DNA from: JBCBTD01 sp039818825
GTDB lineage: Bacteria; Pseudomonadota; Alphaproteobacteria; Geminicoccales; Geminicoccaceae
NCBI GenBank assembly: GCA_039818825.1
Contig: JBCBTD010000042.1
Span: forward strand, 1-34,429
Direction of reading: 5' to 3'
DNA length: 34,429 nucleotides
Shown: positions 1 to 7,196 of the stretch, one piece after another
Layout: every line of letters begins with the position of its first letter
How positions within the stretch are numbered: position 1 is the first letter of the stretch
Made by a program: the position numbers and the translations under genes
The notes under the pieces: model-generated
Seen by the model: the letters and a program-made list of their open reading frames with translations, nothing else
Told to the model about the DNA's origin: nothing
Databases searched by the model: none

Positions 1-1
1 A

Positions 2-116
2 GCTTGATTTGCCAAACCAACGGGTCGCCCGCCTCGCGCGGCCCGTTCTTGTCCGCGGCAACGCTCAAAACAACGGCCAGATTGGTCTGCCCCCCGGTGG
101 CTCCCGCGGTGATAGT
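2..116 (-). pseudogene. Possible gene remnant interrupted by the insertion sequence
   Basis: Read on the minus strand, the bases left of the insertion sequence stay open to the window edge and give a protein-like stretch (TITAGATGGQTNLAVVLSVA followed by ADKNGPREAGDPLVW). No start codon is present, because the upstream part would lie where the insertion sequence now sits. The plausible composition and the position against the element's left end suggest the C-terminal side of a gene cut by the insertion. No family is recognised. The stretch is only about 38 codons, and GC-rich DNA often stays open that long by chance, so this is weakly supported. Confidence 0.25.
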
Positions 117-125
117 GAGGGTCCG
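111..125 (+). repeat. Left terminal inverted repeat of the IS3-family element
   Basis: TGATAGTGAGGGTCC pairs with the reverse complement of 1345-1359 at 13 of 15 positions. The inner nine bases are identical. It is the presumed transposase binding end. Confidence 0.65.
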
Positions 126-142
126 TCTGCAGAGGACGGACG

Positions 143-406
143 ATGCGCAAGAGCAGGTTCAGCGAAGAACAGATCATCGGCGTGCTGGGCGAGCAGGACG
201 CCGGGATGGCGACGGCCGATGTGTGCCGTGGGCACGGCATCAGCGAGCAGACCTTCTACCGCTGGAAGGCGAGGTACGGCGGGATGACGCCTTCGGACGC
301 GGGGAAACTGAAGGCGCTGGAGGATGAGAACCGGCGACTGAAGAAGCTGCTGGCCGAGGCGATGCTGGACGTGTCGGCGCTGAAGGATGTGCTGGGAAAA
401 AACTGA
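143..406 (+). CDS. IS3-family transposase OrfA (HTH_Tnp_1)
   Basis: This 87-residue protein is the DNA-binding subunit of an IS3-family transposase. The N-terminus (RFSEEQIIGVL) and the helix-turn-helix that follows (VCRGHGISEQTFYRWKARYGG, about residues 28-48) are standard for the IS407-like group. A leucine-zipper-like helix (LKALEDENRRLKKLLAEAMLD, about residues 56-76) ends the protein and normally serves oligomerisation. An AGAGGA ribosome-binding site lies 8 bases upstream. The reading frame looks intact. The last codons contain a slippery heptamer that would allow OrfAB production. Confidence 0.93.
   Translation: MRKSRFSEEQIIGVLGEQDAGMATADVCRGHGISEQTFYRWKARYGGMTPSDAGKLKALEDENRRLKKLLAEAMLDVSALKDVLGKN
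397..403 (+). promoter_or_regulatory. Predicted -1 ribosomal frameshift site (A AAA AAC)
   Basis: In the orfA frame the codons are GGA AAA AAC TGA, so the seven bases 397-403 form a canonical X XXY YYZ slippery heptamer three bases before the orfA stop. A -1 slip enters exactly the frame of orfB (400 AAA, 403 CTG, then the orfB N-terminus). IS3 elements typically make the OrfAB transposase this way. No stimulatory pseudoknot was worked out. Confidence 0.7.
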
Positions 407-755
407 GGCGGCCCGCCGAGCGGCGGGAGGTCGCGCTTCGCTTCATGGCGGAACGCGGCTTCTCGCAGCGGCGGGCCTGCGCCCTGGCGATGGTCGACCC
501 GAAGACGGTGCGGCGCGAGCCGGAGGCCGACAGCCCGGAGATCCGGGCGCGACTGCGTGCACTCGCCGTAGAGCGCCGTCGGTTCGGCTATCGACGCCTC
601 GGTCTGCTCCTTGAGCGTGAGGGCCTGAGGATGAACCAGAAGAAGCTGTTCCGGCTCTACAAGGACGAGGGCCTGTCGGTGCGCCGCCGGCGCGGTCGAA
701 GCGCGCGACCGGAACGCGGGCGCCGATGACGATCCCGCAGGGGCCGAACCAGCGC

Positions 756-819
756 CTCGCGCATCTTGCTGACGCGCGTCCCTTCGGGATCGGATGATCC
801 GCCTCCTGGCGGATCATCG
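756..819 (+). repeat. 64-base palindromic insert inside orfB
   Basis: Aligned to the normal IS407-type motif NQRWSLDF, the bases between the codons for NQR (ending 755) and SLDF (starting 820) are foreign and replace a single Trp codon. The insert contains a perfect 11-base inverted repeat (793-803 and 808-818, loop TCCT) and a small CCC-TTC-GGG hairpin just before it (780-788). It looks like a small palindromic repeat unit of the REP or MITE kind. I did not find another copy in the window. Confidence 0.55.
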
Positions 820-1344
820 TCGCTGGACTTCGTGTCCGACGCGCTCGACTGGGGCCGGCGGTTCCGCGTGCTGGCGGTGGTCGACGACTTCACCCGCGAG
901 GCGCTCGCCCTCGTCGTCGACACCTCGCTCTCCGGCGCCCGCGTCGCCCGCGAGCTCGACGCGCTGATCGCCGCCCGGGGACGCCCGGCCATGATCGTCA
1001 GCGACAACGGGACCGAGCTGACCTCGCGGGCGATCCTCGACTGGTCAAACCGGGCAGGGGTCGAATGGCACGACATCGCGCCGGGCAAGCCACAGCAAAA
1101 CGCCTTCGCGGAGAGCTTCCTCGCCCGGTTCCGGGATGAATGCCTCAACGAGGAGGTCTTCGGCTCGATCACCGAAGCGCGCGCCGTCATCGGGCGCTGG
1201 CGTGTCGATTACAACACCGCCAGGCCGCATTCGGCCCATGGCGGCCTCACCCCAGCCGAGGCGCGCAAACGAACCGCGGCCGACCGGCTACGATCAATGG
1301 AGGTCTCCGCCGATCGGCCGCTACCGGCGACGTATGAGAACCCA

Positions 1345-1359
1345 GGACCCTCACAATGA
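1345..1359 (+). repeat. Right terminal inverted repeat of the IS3-family element
   Basis: GGACCCTCACAATGA is the imperfect reverse complement of 111-125. The orfB stop codon (1357-1359) lies within it. Confidence 0.65.
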
Positions 1360-1430
1360 TCGAGGGACCGACGGGAGGCAGACCAAGATCGCCCTCGGGA
1401 TCGACAGCACACCCGCCGTCCTCCGACAGC

Positions 1431-1458
1431 TCAACTCGATACAGTCAACTCGATACGG
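1431..1458 (+). repeat. Two-copy 14-base tandem repeat
   Basis: TCAACTCGATACAG (1431-1444) is followed directly by TCAACTCGATACGG (1445-1458) and then TCAA. The copies differ at one base. It lies in the 1360-1496 spacer between the insertion sequence and the membrane-protein gene, where nothing else is recognisable. It is probably a slippage product. Confidence 0.6.
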
Positions 1459-1496
1459 TCAATCAGCGAGCGAACCCTGTCCCGCACTATCCACGG

Positions 1497-2432
1497 TCAT
1501 TTCCGCGGCGGCAACGAGGCCTCTTCGCCAAGTGGGTTGGCGGCCTTGCTCGCAAAATCTTGAGCGATCCGTTCGCTGAACCCACACATGAAGCCGATGA
1601 CCCAGGCCAGATAGGGTGCGGTCGGCCCGGCGAGGTGGAAGCCGGCGAATGACACCAGACCGGCCTCCATGCAGGCCAGGACGAAGACCGCGAAGGTCGC
1701 CGAGACGAATGGCTTGGACAGGATCGAAACATAGATGACGACGACGTTGTATGTCGCGTTGTCCAAGAAGCGTTCCATCCTCGTGACGATGCTGACGATG
1801 CTGCCGAAGAACGAGGCATGAATCGCGAGCAAGAACTCGCGGATCGGAAAGTTCTTGATGCCCGACAGCTCCGGAAGCTCGATGGCGCCGCCCGGCGGCG
1901 CGATTCCTTCGGCGAGCGAGATCAGCAATCGATGCGCGAAGAGCAGTAGTAAGACGACGACGAAGGCCATGAAGAACACGGTGATAAGCGCCGATACCAC
2001 GGCCTGAAGTGGCGTAGTGCCGGCAATTCTGACGATCACACCCGAAAGCCAGCCGCTCTTTTCGGCCGCTGTTTCGATACCGCTTCGTAGACTCTTGATA
2101 AGTTTCAGGTTGGGTTGCCTGGAGGCCAGCAGGTCGAATACGATCTCCAGGTCTGCACGCTTGCGCATCAGTACGCTTTCGGGCAGGGCGGCAATCAGCC
2201 GGAGCAGCTCACCTAGTTCTTGCTGAACTTGATCTTCGATTGGCGCATCGACTTTATGCGAAATCTTGGCGTAGAGCATTTTCACGAAGATGTAGCGGGA
2301 TTCATTGTCCGCCTCGCCGACGAACGGAGCGGGTGGTTCGAGCGGGACTCTCGACGCGTCTTCTCGAAATCCCTGGCCAGTGTCCGGGCCAGTTGGCGGG
2401 GTTTCGGTGTTTGGTGTTGGTGGTCGCGTCAT
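1497..2432 (-). CDS. Membrane protein of unknown function with GFxxGFSER motif
   Basis: This 311-residue protein is not assigned to a named family. The first 45 residues are Pro/Thr/Glu-rich and probably disordered. Residues 46-140 look like a soluble helical domain. A strongly hydrophobic helix follows (about 143-166), then less hydrophobic candidate membrane segments near 199-218, 241-264 and 272-285. The C-terminal GFMCGFSER (280-288) resembles a motif I associate with uncharacterised bacterial membrane proteins, but I cannot attach a function. The 3' end is 138 bases from the insertion sequence, so the gene was not itself disrupted. Codon use fits the neighbours. The start is the first Met; a later one cannot be excluded. 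Confidence 0.75.
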   Translation of the reverse strand: MTRPPTPNTETPPTGPDTGQGFREDASRVPLEPPAPFVGEADNESRYIFVKMLYAKISHKVDAPIEDQVQQELGELLRLIAALPESVLMRKRADLEIVFDLLASRQPNLKLIKSLRSGIETAAEKSGWLSGVIVRIAGTTPLQAVVSALITVFFMAFVVVLLLLFAHRLLISLAEGIAPPGGAIELPELSGIKNFPIREFLLAIHASFFGSIVSIVTRMERFLDNATYNVVVIYVSILSKPFVSATFAVFVLACMEAGLVSFAGFHLAGPTAPYLAWVIGFMCGFSERIAQDFASKAANPLGEEASLPPRK

Positions 2433-2666
2433 CTACGCGCCGGGCCGCGTACCGCGTGTCTGCACTCGCGAGCTCGTGTTCACCGAGAATGCTGCCTCGT
2501 CAGAGCTGACAACAATCGCGGTAGCCGTTCGCCGCAAGAACACCGCACTCTCTTGACGTTGCCCGATCGTCGAAGCCAACCTCATTTTCTGTATTCTGCA
2601 AAGACCAGCGTTCGCACTGCCGGTTGCATGACACTGGAGACCTGCGGACCTGTCAAGTGAGCTGGT
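2433..2666. other. Intergenic spacer, no gene recognised
   Basis: This spacer separates the ligase gene from the membrane-protein gene, both on the minus strand. It is somewhat less GC-rich than its surroundings. A minus-strand reading frame of about 50 codons starts near 2583, but its composition is not convincing and no ribosome-binding site stands out. A promoter for the 311-residue protein should lie here; I found no clear -35/-10 pair. Confidence 0.5.
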
Positions 2667-5066
2667 TCAACCCAGAGACGCAGTGTCGTTCGTGAGGGCG
2701 CGACGCAAAAGCTTGCCCCGCGCGTTCCTCGGGAGCTCGTGGCGAAACCGGATGATGCGCGGCACGAAACCTTCACCGAGTTCGGCGCGCACCGCGGCGC
2801 GGAGGCGGTCGATCAACGCTTGCGGGTCGTGGAGCTGTCCGCTTGGTTGCACGAACGCCACGATCTGCACCGCGCCTCGAGGATCCGCTTCGGGCACGAC
2901 CGCCGATGCTTCGACGGCAGGGTCGCCGTCGATGACGTCTTCGATCGTCGTTGGCACGATCAACTGGCCGGTCGCGGTGCTGAACAGTTCGTCGACCCTT
3001 CCGAGCACGTCGATCCGCCCGGCCACTCGGCACACGATGTCGCCGAGTGGCAGCCAGAAGCCGTCCAGCGCACTTCGGTCCACGCCCGCGGCGGTCCAGT
3101 AGCCGTCCAGGACGTCGTCGCGTAGCGTCCAGAGCCTGCCGGCCTCGCCGTCGGGCAGCAAGCGGCCGTCCGGCGCCCGCACCTGCATGACCACGTTGCG
3201 GAACGTGACAGCTTGGAGCCGACCGTCGCCATGAAGCACGGTACCAGTCGCGCTGTTGGCCTCCGTCGAGCCATAGGGGTGGTAGCTCGGCACACCGAAC
3301 TGGTCGACGACGTACTGGCGCTGTGGCAGGCCGAAGTGGGTCCCCCCGTTCTCGACCAGCCTCAGCGGCGCCGAGGGCGTGAGGCGGCGTTCCTCGATTG
3401 CCGTGGCGATCTGGCCGGCGGTCACCGGCGACAGTTTCAGCACCGTCGCGGCATGACGTTCGGCGAGTTCCCAGACGCGAAACGCGTGGCCGACCGCCGG
3501 CGCCACACTCAACACGTGGCAGGCGCCGACACAAACCGGCTTGAGCAGGCCGTAGCGGATCGCCCCCATTTGCGTCGGGTATTGATCCGCAAGGACGCGG
3601 TCGTCAGCGCACCAGCCACAAGCTTCGCTGCGGGTCAGCGCCATGATGACAGCCGCTTGGCCGCTGACCAGAACGGCCTTGGATGCGCCGGTGGTTCCGG
3701 ACGTCATCGAAACGATGGCCGCTCGGGCCGAACCGCAGCCGAGCGTCGACGCGCCGTTGGGCATTTGGCCGACCGCGCGACGAAGCTCGGCGCTTTCTTC
3801 GGTCGTCGCGTGGAAGGTCTCCACCTCGAGGTCGTCGGCGTCGGGCAGCCCGTCGGGCGCGAGATCGCGGTCGACGAACAACATACGGAGGTGCAGCCGC
3901 CGATGCAGGGCGACGGCGCCGGCTGGTGTCGTCTGGGTCGGCATGGCGACGAACGTGACGCCGATCGCCATCGTCGCCCAGAACAGCGCTACGAGTTCGA
4001 CGCAAGGCCCGGAATAGACGCTGATCCGGTCGCCGGCGCGCACGTCGAGATCTGCCAACAGAGCGACGAAGCCAGCTATCAAACGGTCGAGTTCGGTATA
4101 GCTCAGAGTGGTGCCATCATGGAGGGCCAGCGCCGGCCGGTCACCGTAGCGGGCCGCGGCGCGGCGCCAAAGCACGGCGGGTTGGCATTCGTCGGGGCCG
4201 AACAGGGTCTCGCCGGATTCCAAGTAGTGGTGCAGTCGCGCCGCCGCGGCGGTGAGCGGCAGCAGTGCGATGACGCCGGCGTCGGCAAGCGCGGCGGCTG
4301 CGGCGAGAACGTCTGCCAGTGATCGGCCCGCGCCGGTGGCGATCTCGCCGAGGGTCCAGCCGCGCTGGCCGAAGTACAGAACCTCGACCTGAGCCGTGTC
4401 GATCTCTAGGCCGCCGTGAGCCGCCAGGCGCTGCGCCGACATGTCGGCGAGAGCCACGTCCGCAACGAGTATGCGGTGCTCACCACCGGGTGTCGCTGCC
4501 GCCGAAGGCGCTGCATCCACGAGATCCAGCACCCGGATGCCGGCGGCCCGCGCGTGGTCGACCCAAGCCAACCAGCCCACAGGCAGCTCCGGTGAGCCGT
4601 TGACGAGCGTGTCGAACGCTGTCGGATCGAACGGCAAGTCCTGGTCGGGCGCCGCGAAGCAGACGTCATGGTTGGCGGCTCGATCAACCGCGCCCAGATG
4701 GGCGTGGACGACCGGTAGCGGCGGCGCCAGGACGTCACGCGCCAAGACCGTGGTGACGGTGCTCGTGGGGCAGTGTCCGGCGACGAGTTCGCCGACGAAG
4801 CCGGCGCCGCCAAGCACCAGCACTCGTGCTGGAGCGCGCTCGTCGAGGCGCTTCGAAAGCGGCCAGAACGTGTCGAATGGCGGCGGGGCGGGGCGTCCTC
4901 GTGGATCGGGATCTTGCCACAACCGCAGCGCGTCCAGCTGCTCGCCGAGCACATGGGTTTCGGCGTCGGCGGCTGCCACGTCGTCACATAGCCGGTCGAA
5001 GTAGGCGATGCCGTCGATCACCGGCGCGCGGGCAGCATCGACGGTCGCTCGGAGGCTATGCGCCAT
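2667..5066 (-). CDS. Adenylate-forming (AMP-binding) enzyme with N-terminal Rossmann-like domain
   Basis: The 799-residue product belongs to the ANL superfamily, which activates carboxylates as acyl-adenylates. The AMP-binding domain spans about residues 290-795: the phosphate loop SMTSGTTGASK (453-463, Ser replacing the usual Pro before Lys), A5 motif YGSTE (598-602), the GDI of A7 (675-677), A8-like GRVDELF (689-695) and the A10 lysine in PRNARGKLLRR (Lys785). The first 280 residues are unusual. They hold a glycine-rich nucleotide loop (VLVLGGAGFVG, 82-92), a segment reminiscent of a methyltransferase core (LPFDPTAFDTLVNG, 144-157) and a winged-helix-like stretch (about 236-270). No carrier-protein domain or partner is nearby, so the acceptor (CoA or other) is unknown. 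The start overlaps the upstream dehydrogenase by 11 bases, which implies translational coupling. Substrate unknown. Confidence 0.85.
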   Translation of the reverse strand: MAHSLRATVDAARAPVIDGIAYFDRLCDDVAAADAETHVLGEQLDALRLWQDPDPRGRPAPPPFDTFWPLSKRLDERAPARVLVLGGAGFVGELVAGHCPTSTVTTVLARDVLAPPLPVVHAHLGAVDRAANHDVCFAAPDQDLPFDPTAFDTLVNGSPELPVGWLAWVDHARAAGIRVLDLVDAAPSAAATPGGEHRILVADVALADMSAQRLAAHGGLEIDTAQVEVLYFGQRGWTLGEIATGAGRSLADVLAAAAALADAGVIALLPLTAAAARLHHYLESGETLFGPDECQPAVLWRRAAARYGDRPALALHDGTTLSYTELDRLIAGFVALLADLDVRAGDRISVYSGPCVELVALFWATMAIGVTFVAMPTQTTPAGAVALHRRLHLRMLFVDRDLAPDGLPDADDLEVETFHATTEESAELRRAVGQMPNGASTLGCGSARAAIVSMTSGTTGASKAVLVSGQAAVIMALTRSEACGWCADDRVLADQYPTQMGAIRYGLLKPVCVGACHVLSVAPAVGHAFRVWELAERHAATVLKLSPVTAGQIATAIEERRLTPSAPLRLVENGGTHFGLPQRQYVVDQFGVPSYHPYGSTEANSATGTVLHGDGRLQAVTFRNVVMQVRAPDGRLLPDGEAGRLWTLRDDVLDGYWTAAGVDRSALDGFWLPLGDIVCRVAGRIDVLGRVDELFSTATGQLIVPTTIEDVIDGDPAVEASAVVPEADPRGAVQIVAFVQPSGQLHDPQALIDRLRAAVRAELGEGFVPRIIRFRHELPRNARGKLLRRALTNDTASLG

Positions 5067-6165
5067 CGGCGAGCGCCAGCGGCCAGTGATCCGGTACGGC
5101 CACGTCGTGGGCGGCGGCGAGGCTCAGCACGGCCGCCAAGTCTCCCGAGCGGTAGGGAATGCCCGCCGAAGAACGCCGGCGTTCTTCGGCGTGGCCGCGT
5201 TCGCCGGGCAACCTGATCCGATCGACCCCCTTGGCCGTGGGGCTGGCGTGGACGGCATGCACCAATTCGTCCATTCGCTTTGCCGTGCCAGCCGCGAACA
5301 GATCCGGCTGGAAAGCCATGATCAGATGACCGACGTTCTGAGGCTGATCGAAGTCGTCGTACATGTTGCGGACGCCGCCGGCGAACGCGGCGTCCGTGAA
5401 AACACCGGCGAAGATGTCCATGACCATCGCCAAGCCCGAACCCTTGGGCCCGCCGATCGGCAGCATCGAACCCTGGAGAGCAGCGCGCGGGTCGGTGGTG
5501 GGTGCCCCGTCGGCGTCGAGAGCGTAGCCCTCAGGAATGTCTTGCCCGAGGCGTTCGGCCTCTCGAACCTTCGTTCTGGCTGCGGTCGTCGTGGACATGT
5601 CGAAGACGAAGGGGGCTTCGCTTGCGGTGGGAAAACCAAAGGCGAGCGGGCTCGTGCCGAACATCGGTGTGCGTCCTCCCCACGGCGGTGTCGCTCGCGA
5701 GGCGTTGGTGAACACGCAACAGGCGTAGCCGGCTTCAACCGCTTGCAGGACATAGACCGCGGCCATGCCGAAATGCGTACTGCGGCAGACGGCGGCAAGT
5801 CCGAACCCCAACGTGCCGGCGATGTCGAGCGCCTCGTCCATCGCGCGTGTCGCCGTCACGAACCCGAAGCCATTCTGACCATCCAAGTGGCTCGCCACCG
5901 GTGTCGGGCGTCGGGGCGCCAGCTCGGGCCGCGGGTTGATCAGGCCTGCGCGCAAGCGTTTCGTGTAGTGGGGGAGCCTGGAGACACCGTGGGTCATGAC
6001 GTCCCTAAGGTCGGCACGACCGAGACACCTCGCCACGATCGCCGCGTCGTCGGGCGGGACGTCGTGCGCTTCGAGGATGCCCGCAACGACCGTCTGCATC
6101 GCGAAGGGGTCGACGCGGACCTGCGGCAGCCGGTCTTCGCCACCGGTCGATCCGATCGCTTGCAT
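5056..6165 (-). CDS. Ldh_2-family malate/L-lactate-type dehydrogenase
   Basis: The product is an NAD(P)-dependent 2-hydroxyacid oxidoreductase of the Ldh_2 (malate/L-sulfolactate/ureidoglycolate) family, unrelated to classical lactate dehydrogenase. Family landmarks are MTHGVSRLPHY near the N-terminus, the His of STHFGMAAVY, the GTSPLAFGFP loop, FDMSTTTAARTKV and the glycine-rich GGPKGSGLAMVMDI. I chose the ATG at 6165 (369 residues) because a GAGGTG ribosome-binding site lies 8 bases before it; an upstream ATG at 6195 adds ten residues outside the normal family start. The gene overlaps the adenylate-forming enzyme downstream and diverges from an HpcH/HpaI aldolase, so a shared oxo/hydroxy-acid pathway is plausible. 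The exact substrate cannot be read from the sequence. Confidence 0.88.
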   Translation of the reverse strand: MQAIGSTGGEDRLPQVRVDPFAMQTVVAGILEAHDVPPDDAAIVARCLGRADLRDVMTHGVSRLPHYTKRLRAGLINPRPELAPRRPTPVASHLDGQNGFGFVTATRAMDEALDIAGTLGFGLAAVCRSTHFGMAAVYVLQAVEAGYACCVFTNASRATPPWGGRTPMFGTSPLAFGFPTASEAPFVFDMSTTTAARTKVREAERLGQDIPEGYALDADGAPTTDPRAALQGSMLPIGGPKGSGLAMVMDIFAGVFTDAAFAGGVRNMYDDFDQPQNVGHLIMAFQPDLFAAGTAKRMDELVHAVHASPTAKGVDRIRLPGERGHAEERRRSSAGIPYRSGDLAAVLSLAAAHDVAVPDHWPLALADGA

Positions 6166-6344
6166 GGGGGCACCTCGGAACAGGGGACGGTGCATCGATG
6201 GCTCCGCGCCAACTAATCGTCAATCGATCCCGACGCGAAGGCATACGGCGATACTGACGACGATCCTACGCCGCGTCGCCGGCCGCCGTTCGTGGGATCG
6301 TGCAGGGTGTGCTGACCGCGTCTCATCAACTGGAGTCTATGGCC

Positions 6345-7139
6345 ATGGCTGAGGTTGTCGCGAACCCCGTGATCGAGCGTTTCGCCGCTGGCGAGGTTGC
6401 ACTCGGCATGCTGGTACGGATCGTTCGCACGCCCGACGTAGCGCGCGTAGCCAAGGCGACCGGACACGACTTTCTGTTCGTCGATCTCCAGCACTCTTTG
6501 TTCGGTTTGGAGACGCTCGGGGCGATCGCCCAGACCGCGCTCGGGGTTGGTGTCGCGCCTATCGTGCGGGTCCGAAGCGTCGTGGATCCCGACGTGTCGG
6601 TACTGCTCGACAACGGAGTGAGCGGCGTCGTCTTCCCCGACGTCGAGACGGCGGAGGAAGCAGAGCAGGCCGTCGCCGTGGCGAAGTTCGCGCCGCTCGG
6701 GCGGCGTTCGATCACGGGCGGCTTGCCGGCGTTCGACTATCGACCCGTGCCGCAGCGCGAGAGTATGGCGCTGATGAACGCGCGTACGCTCTGTGTTTGC
6801 ATGATCGAGACCGTTCGTGGGCTGGAGAACGCCGAAGCCATTGCCGCCGTCGAGGGTGTCGACGTCCTCCACATGGGCACGAGCGACCTCCTCGCCGACA
6901 TGGGCAAACCCGGCGAGTTCGACCATCCAGAGATCGTCATGGCGCAGGAACGAGTCATCGAAGCCGCTCACCTGCACGGCAAGGTCGCCGGTTGCGGCGG
7001 CAACCGCAGCGTCGAAAGGCAGGCGGCAATCGTCGACAAGGGCGTCCGGTTTCTGACGACCCAGGCGGATTTCGCTTTCCTCGCGAGCGCTGCAGGTGCG
7101 TGGACTCGAGGGATACGGGAGCACATCAGCCGGCAGTGA
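6345..7139 (+). CDS. HpcH/HpaI-family aldolase
   Basis: This is a metal-dependent class II pyruvate aldolase of the HpcH/HpaI family, which cleaves or forms 4-hydroxy-2-oxoacids by reversible retro-aldol chemistry. The catalytic His is in FVDLQHS, the metal-binding Glu in MIETVRG and the Asp in GTSDLLADMG; an Arg (PIVRVRS) sits where the substrate-binding residue is expected. The ATG at 6345 is preferred because GGAG at 6332-6335 is nine bases upstream; ATG 6339 is too close to it, and 6300 lacks a site. This gives 264 residues, normal for the family. It diverges from the Ldh_2 gene across a 179-base spacer that must hold both promoters. A role with the dehydrogenase in 2-oxoacid metabolism is inference. 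Confidence 0.9.
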   Translation: MAEVVANPVIERFAAGEVALGMLVRIVRTPDVARVAKATGHDFLFVDLQHSLFGLETLGAIAQTALGVGVAPIVRVRSVVDPDVSVLLDNGVSGVVFPDVETAEEAEQAVAVAKFAPLGRRSITGGLPAFDYRPVPQRESMALMNARTLCVCMIETVRGLENAEAIAAVEGVDVLHMGTSDLLADMGKPGEFDHPEIVMAQERVIEAAHLHGKVAGCGGNRSVERQAAIVDKGVRFLTTQADFAFLASAAGAWTRGIREHISRQ

Positions 7140-7196
7140 CGGCCAAGCCGCGGCGCCTGGTTTCCGCCCAGTAAGCGCCGGACACGACGGTCGCCG

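Larger units (their letters stand above)
111..1359 (+). mobile_element. IS3-family (IS407-like group) insertion sequence, degenerate
   Basis: The element carries the usual IS3 pair: a small HTH/leucine-zipper orfA and an integrase-core orfB in the -1 frame. Its ends are imperfect inverted repeats: 111-125 matches the reverse complement of 1345-1359 at 13 of 15 positions, with the uninterrupted core TGAGGGTCC at 117-125 and 1345-1353. The strict TG...CA ends typical of IS3 would place the boundaries at 117 and 1353. No target-site duplication is obvious with either choice, which suggests age or rearrangement. About 1.24 kb is normal for the family. orfB carries a frameshift and an insert, so this copy is probably not autonomous. 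Confidence 0.85.
400..1359 (+). pseudogene. IS3-family transposase OrfB (rve integrase core), broken
   Basis: OrfB is the DDE catalytic part of the IS3 transposase. The N-terminal segment (about 403-696) is the usual HTH_21 region with FGYRRLGLLLEREG and LFRLYKDEGLSV. The integrase core (820-1359) retains the acidic residues in VVDDFTRE, VSDNGTEL and FAESF. The two parts are separated by lesions. A one-base loss near 697-699 breaks the arginine-rich linker and leads to a stop at 727-729. A 64-base segment (756-819) then replaces the Trp codon of the expected NQRWSLDF motif and adds a TGA in the displaced frame. The net shift returns to the original frame, so the downstream core is open from 766, but without its N-terminus it is unlikely to be active. 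Confidence 0.88.

Noticed and set aside
3213..4322. Plus-strand open frame of 369 codons opposite the adenylate-forming enzyme
   Set aside because: Composition is typical of antisense shadows and the minus strand has all ANL core motifs in one frame.
2667..5066. Reading the 799-residue enzyme as a non-ribosomal peptide synthetase module
   Set aside because: There is no carrier or condensation domain, and the N-terminal region resembles a Rossmann fold instead.
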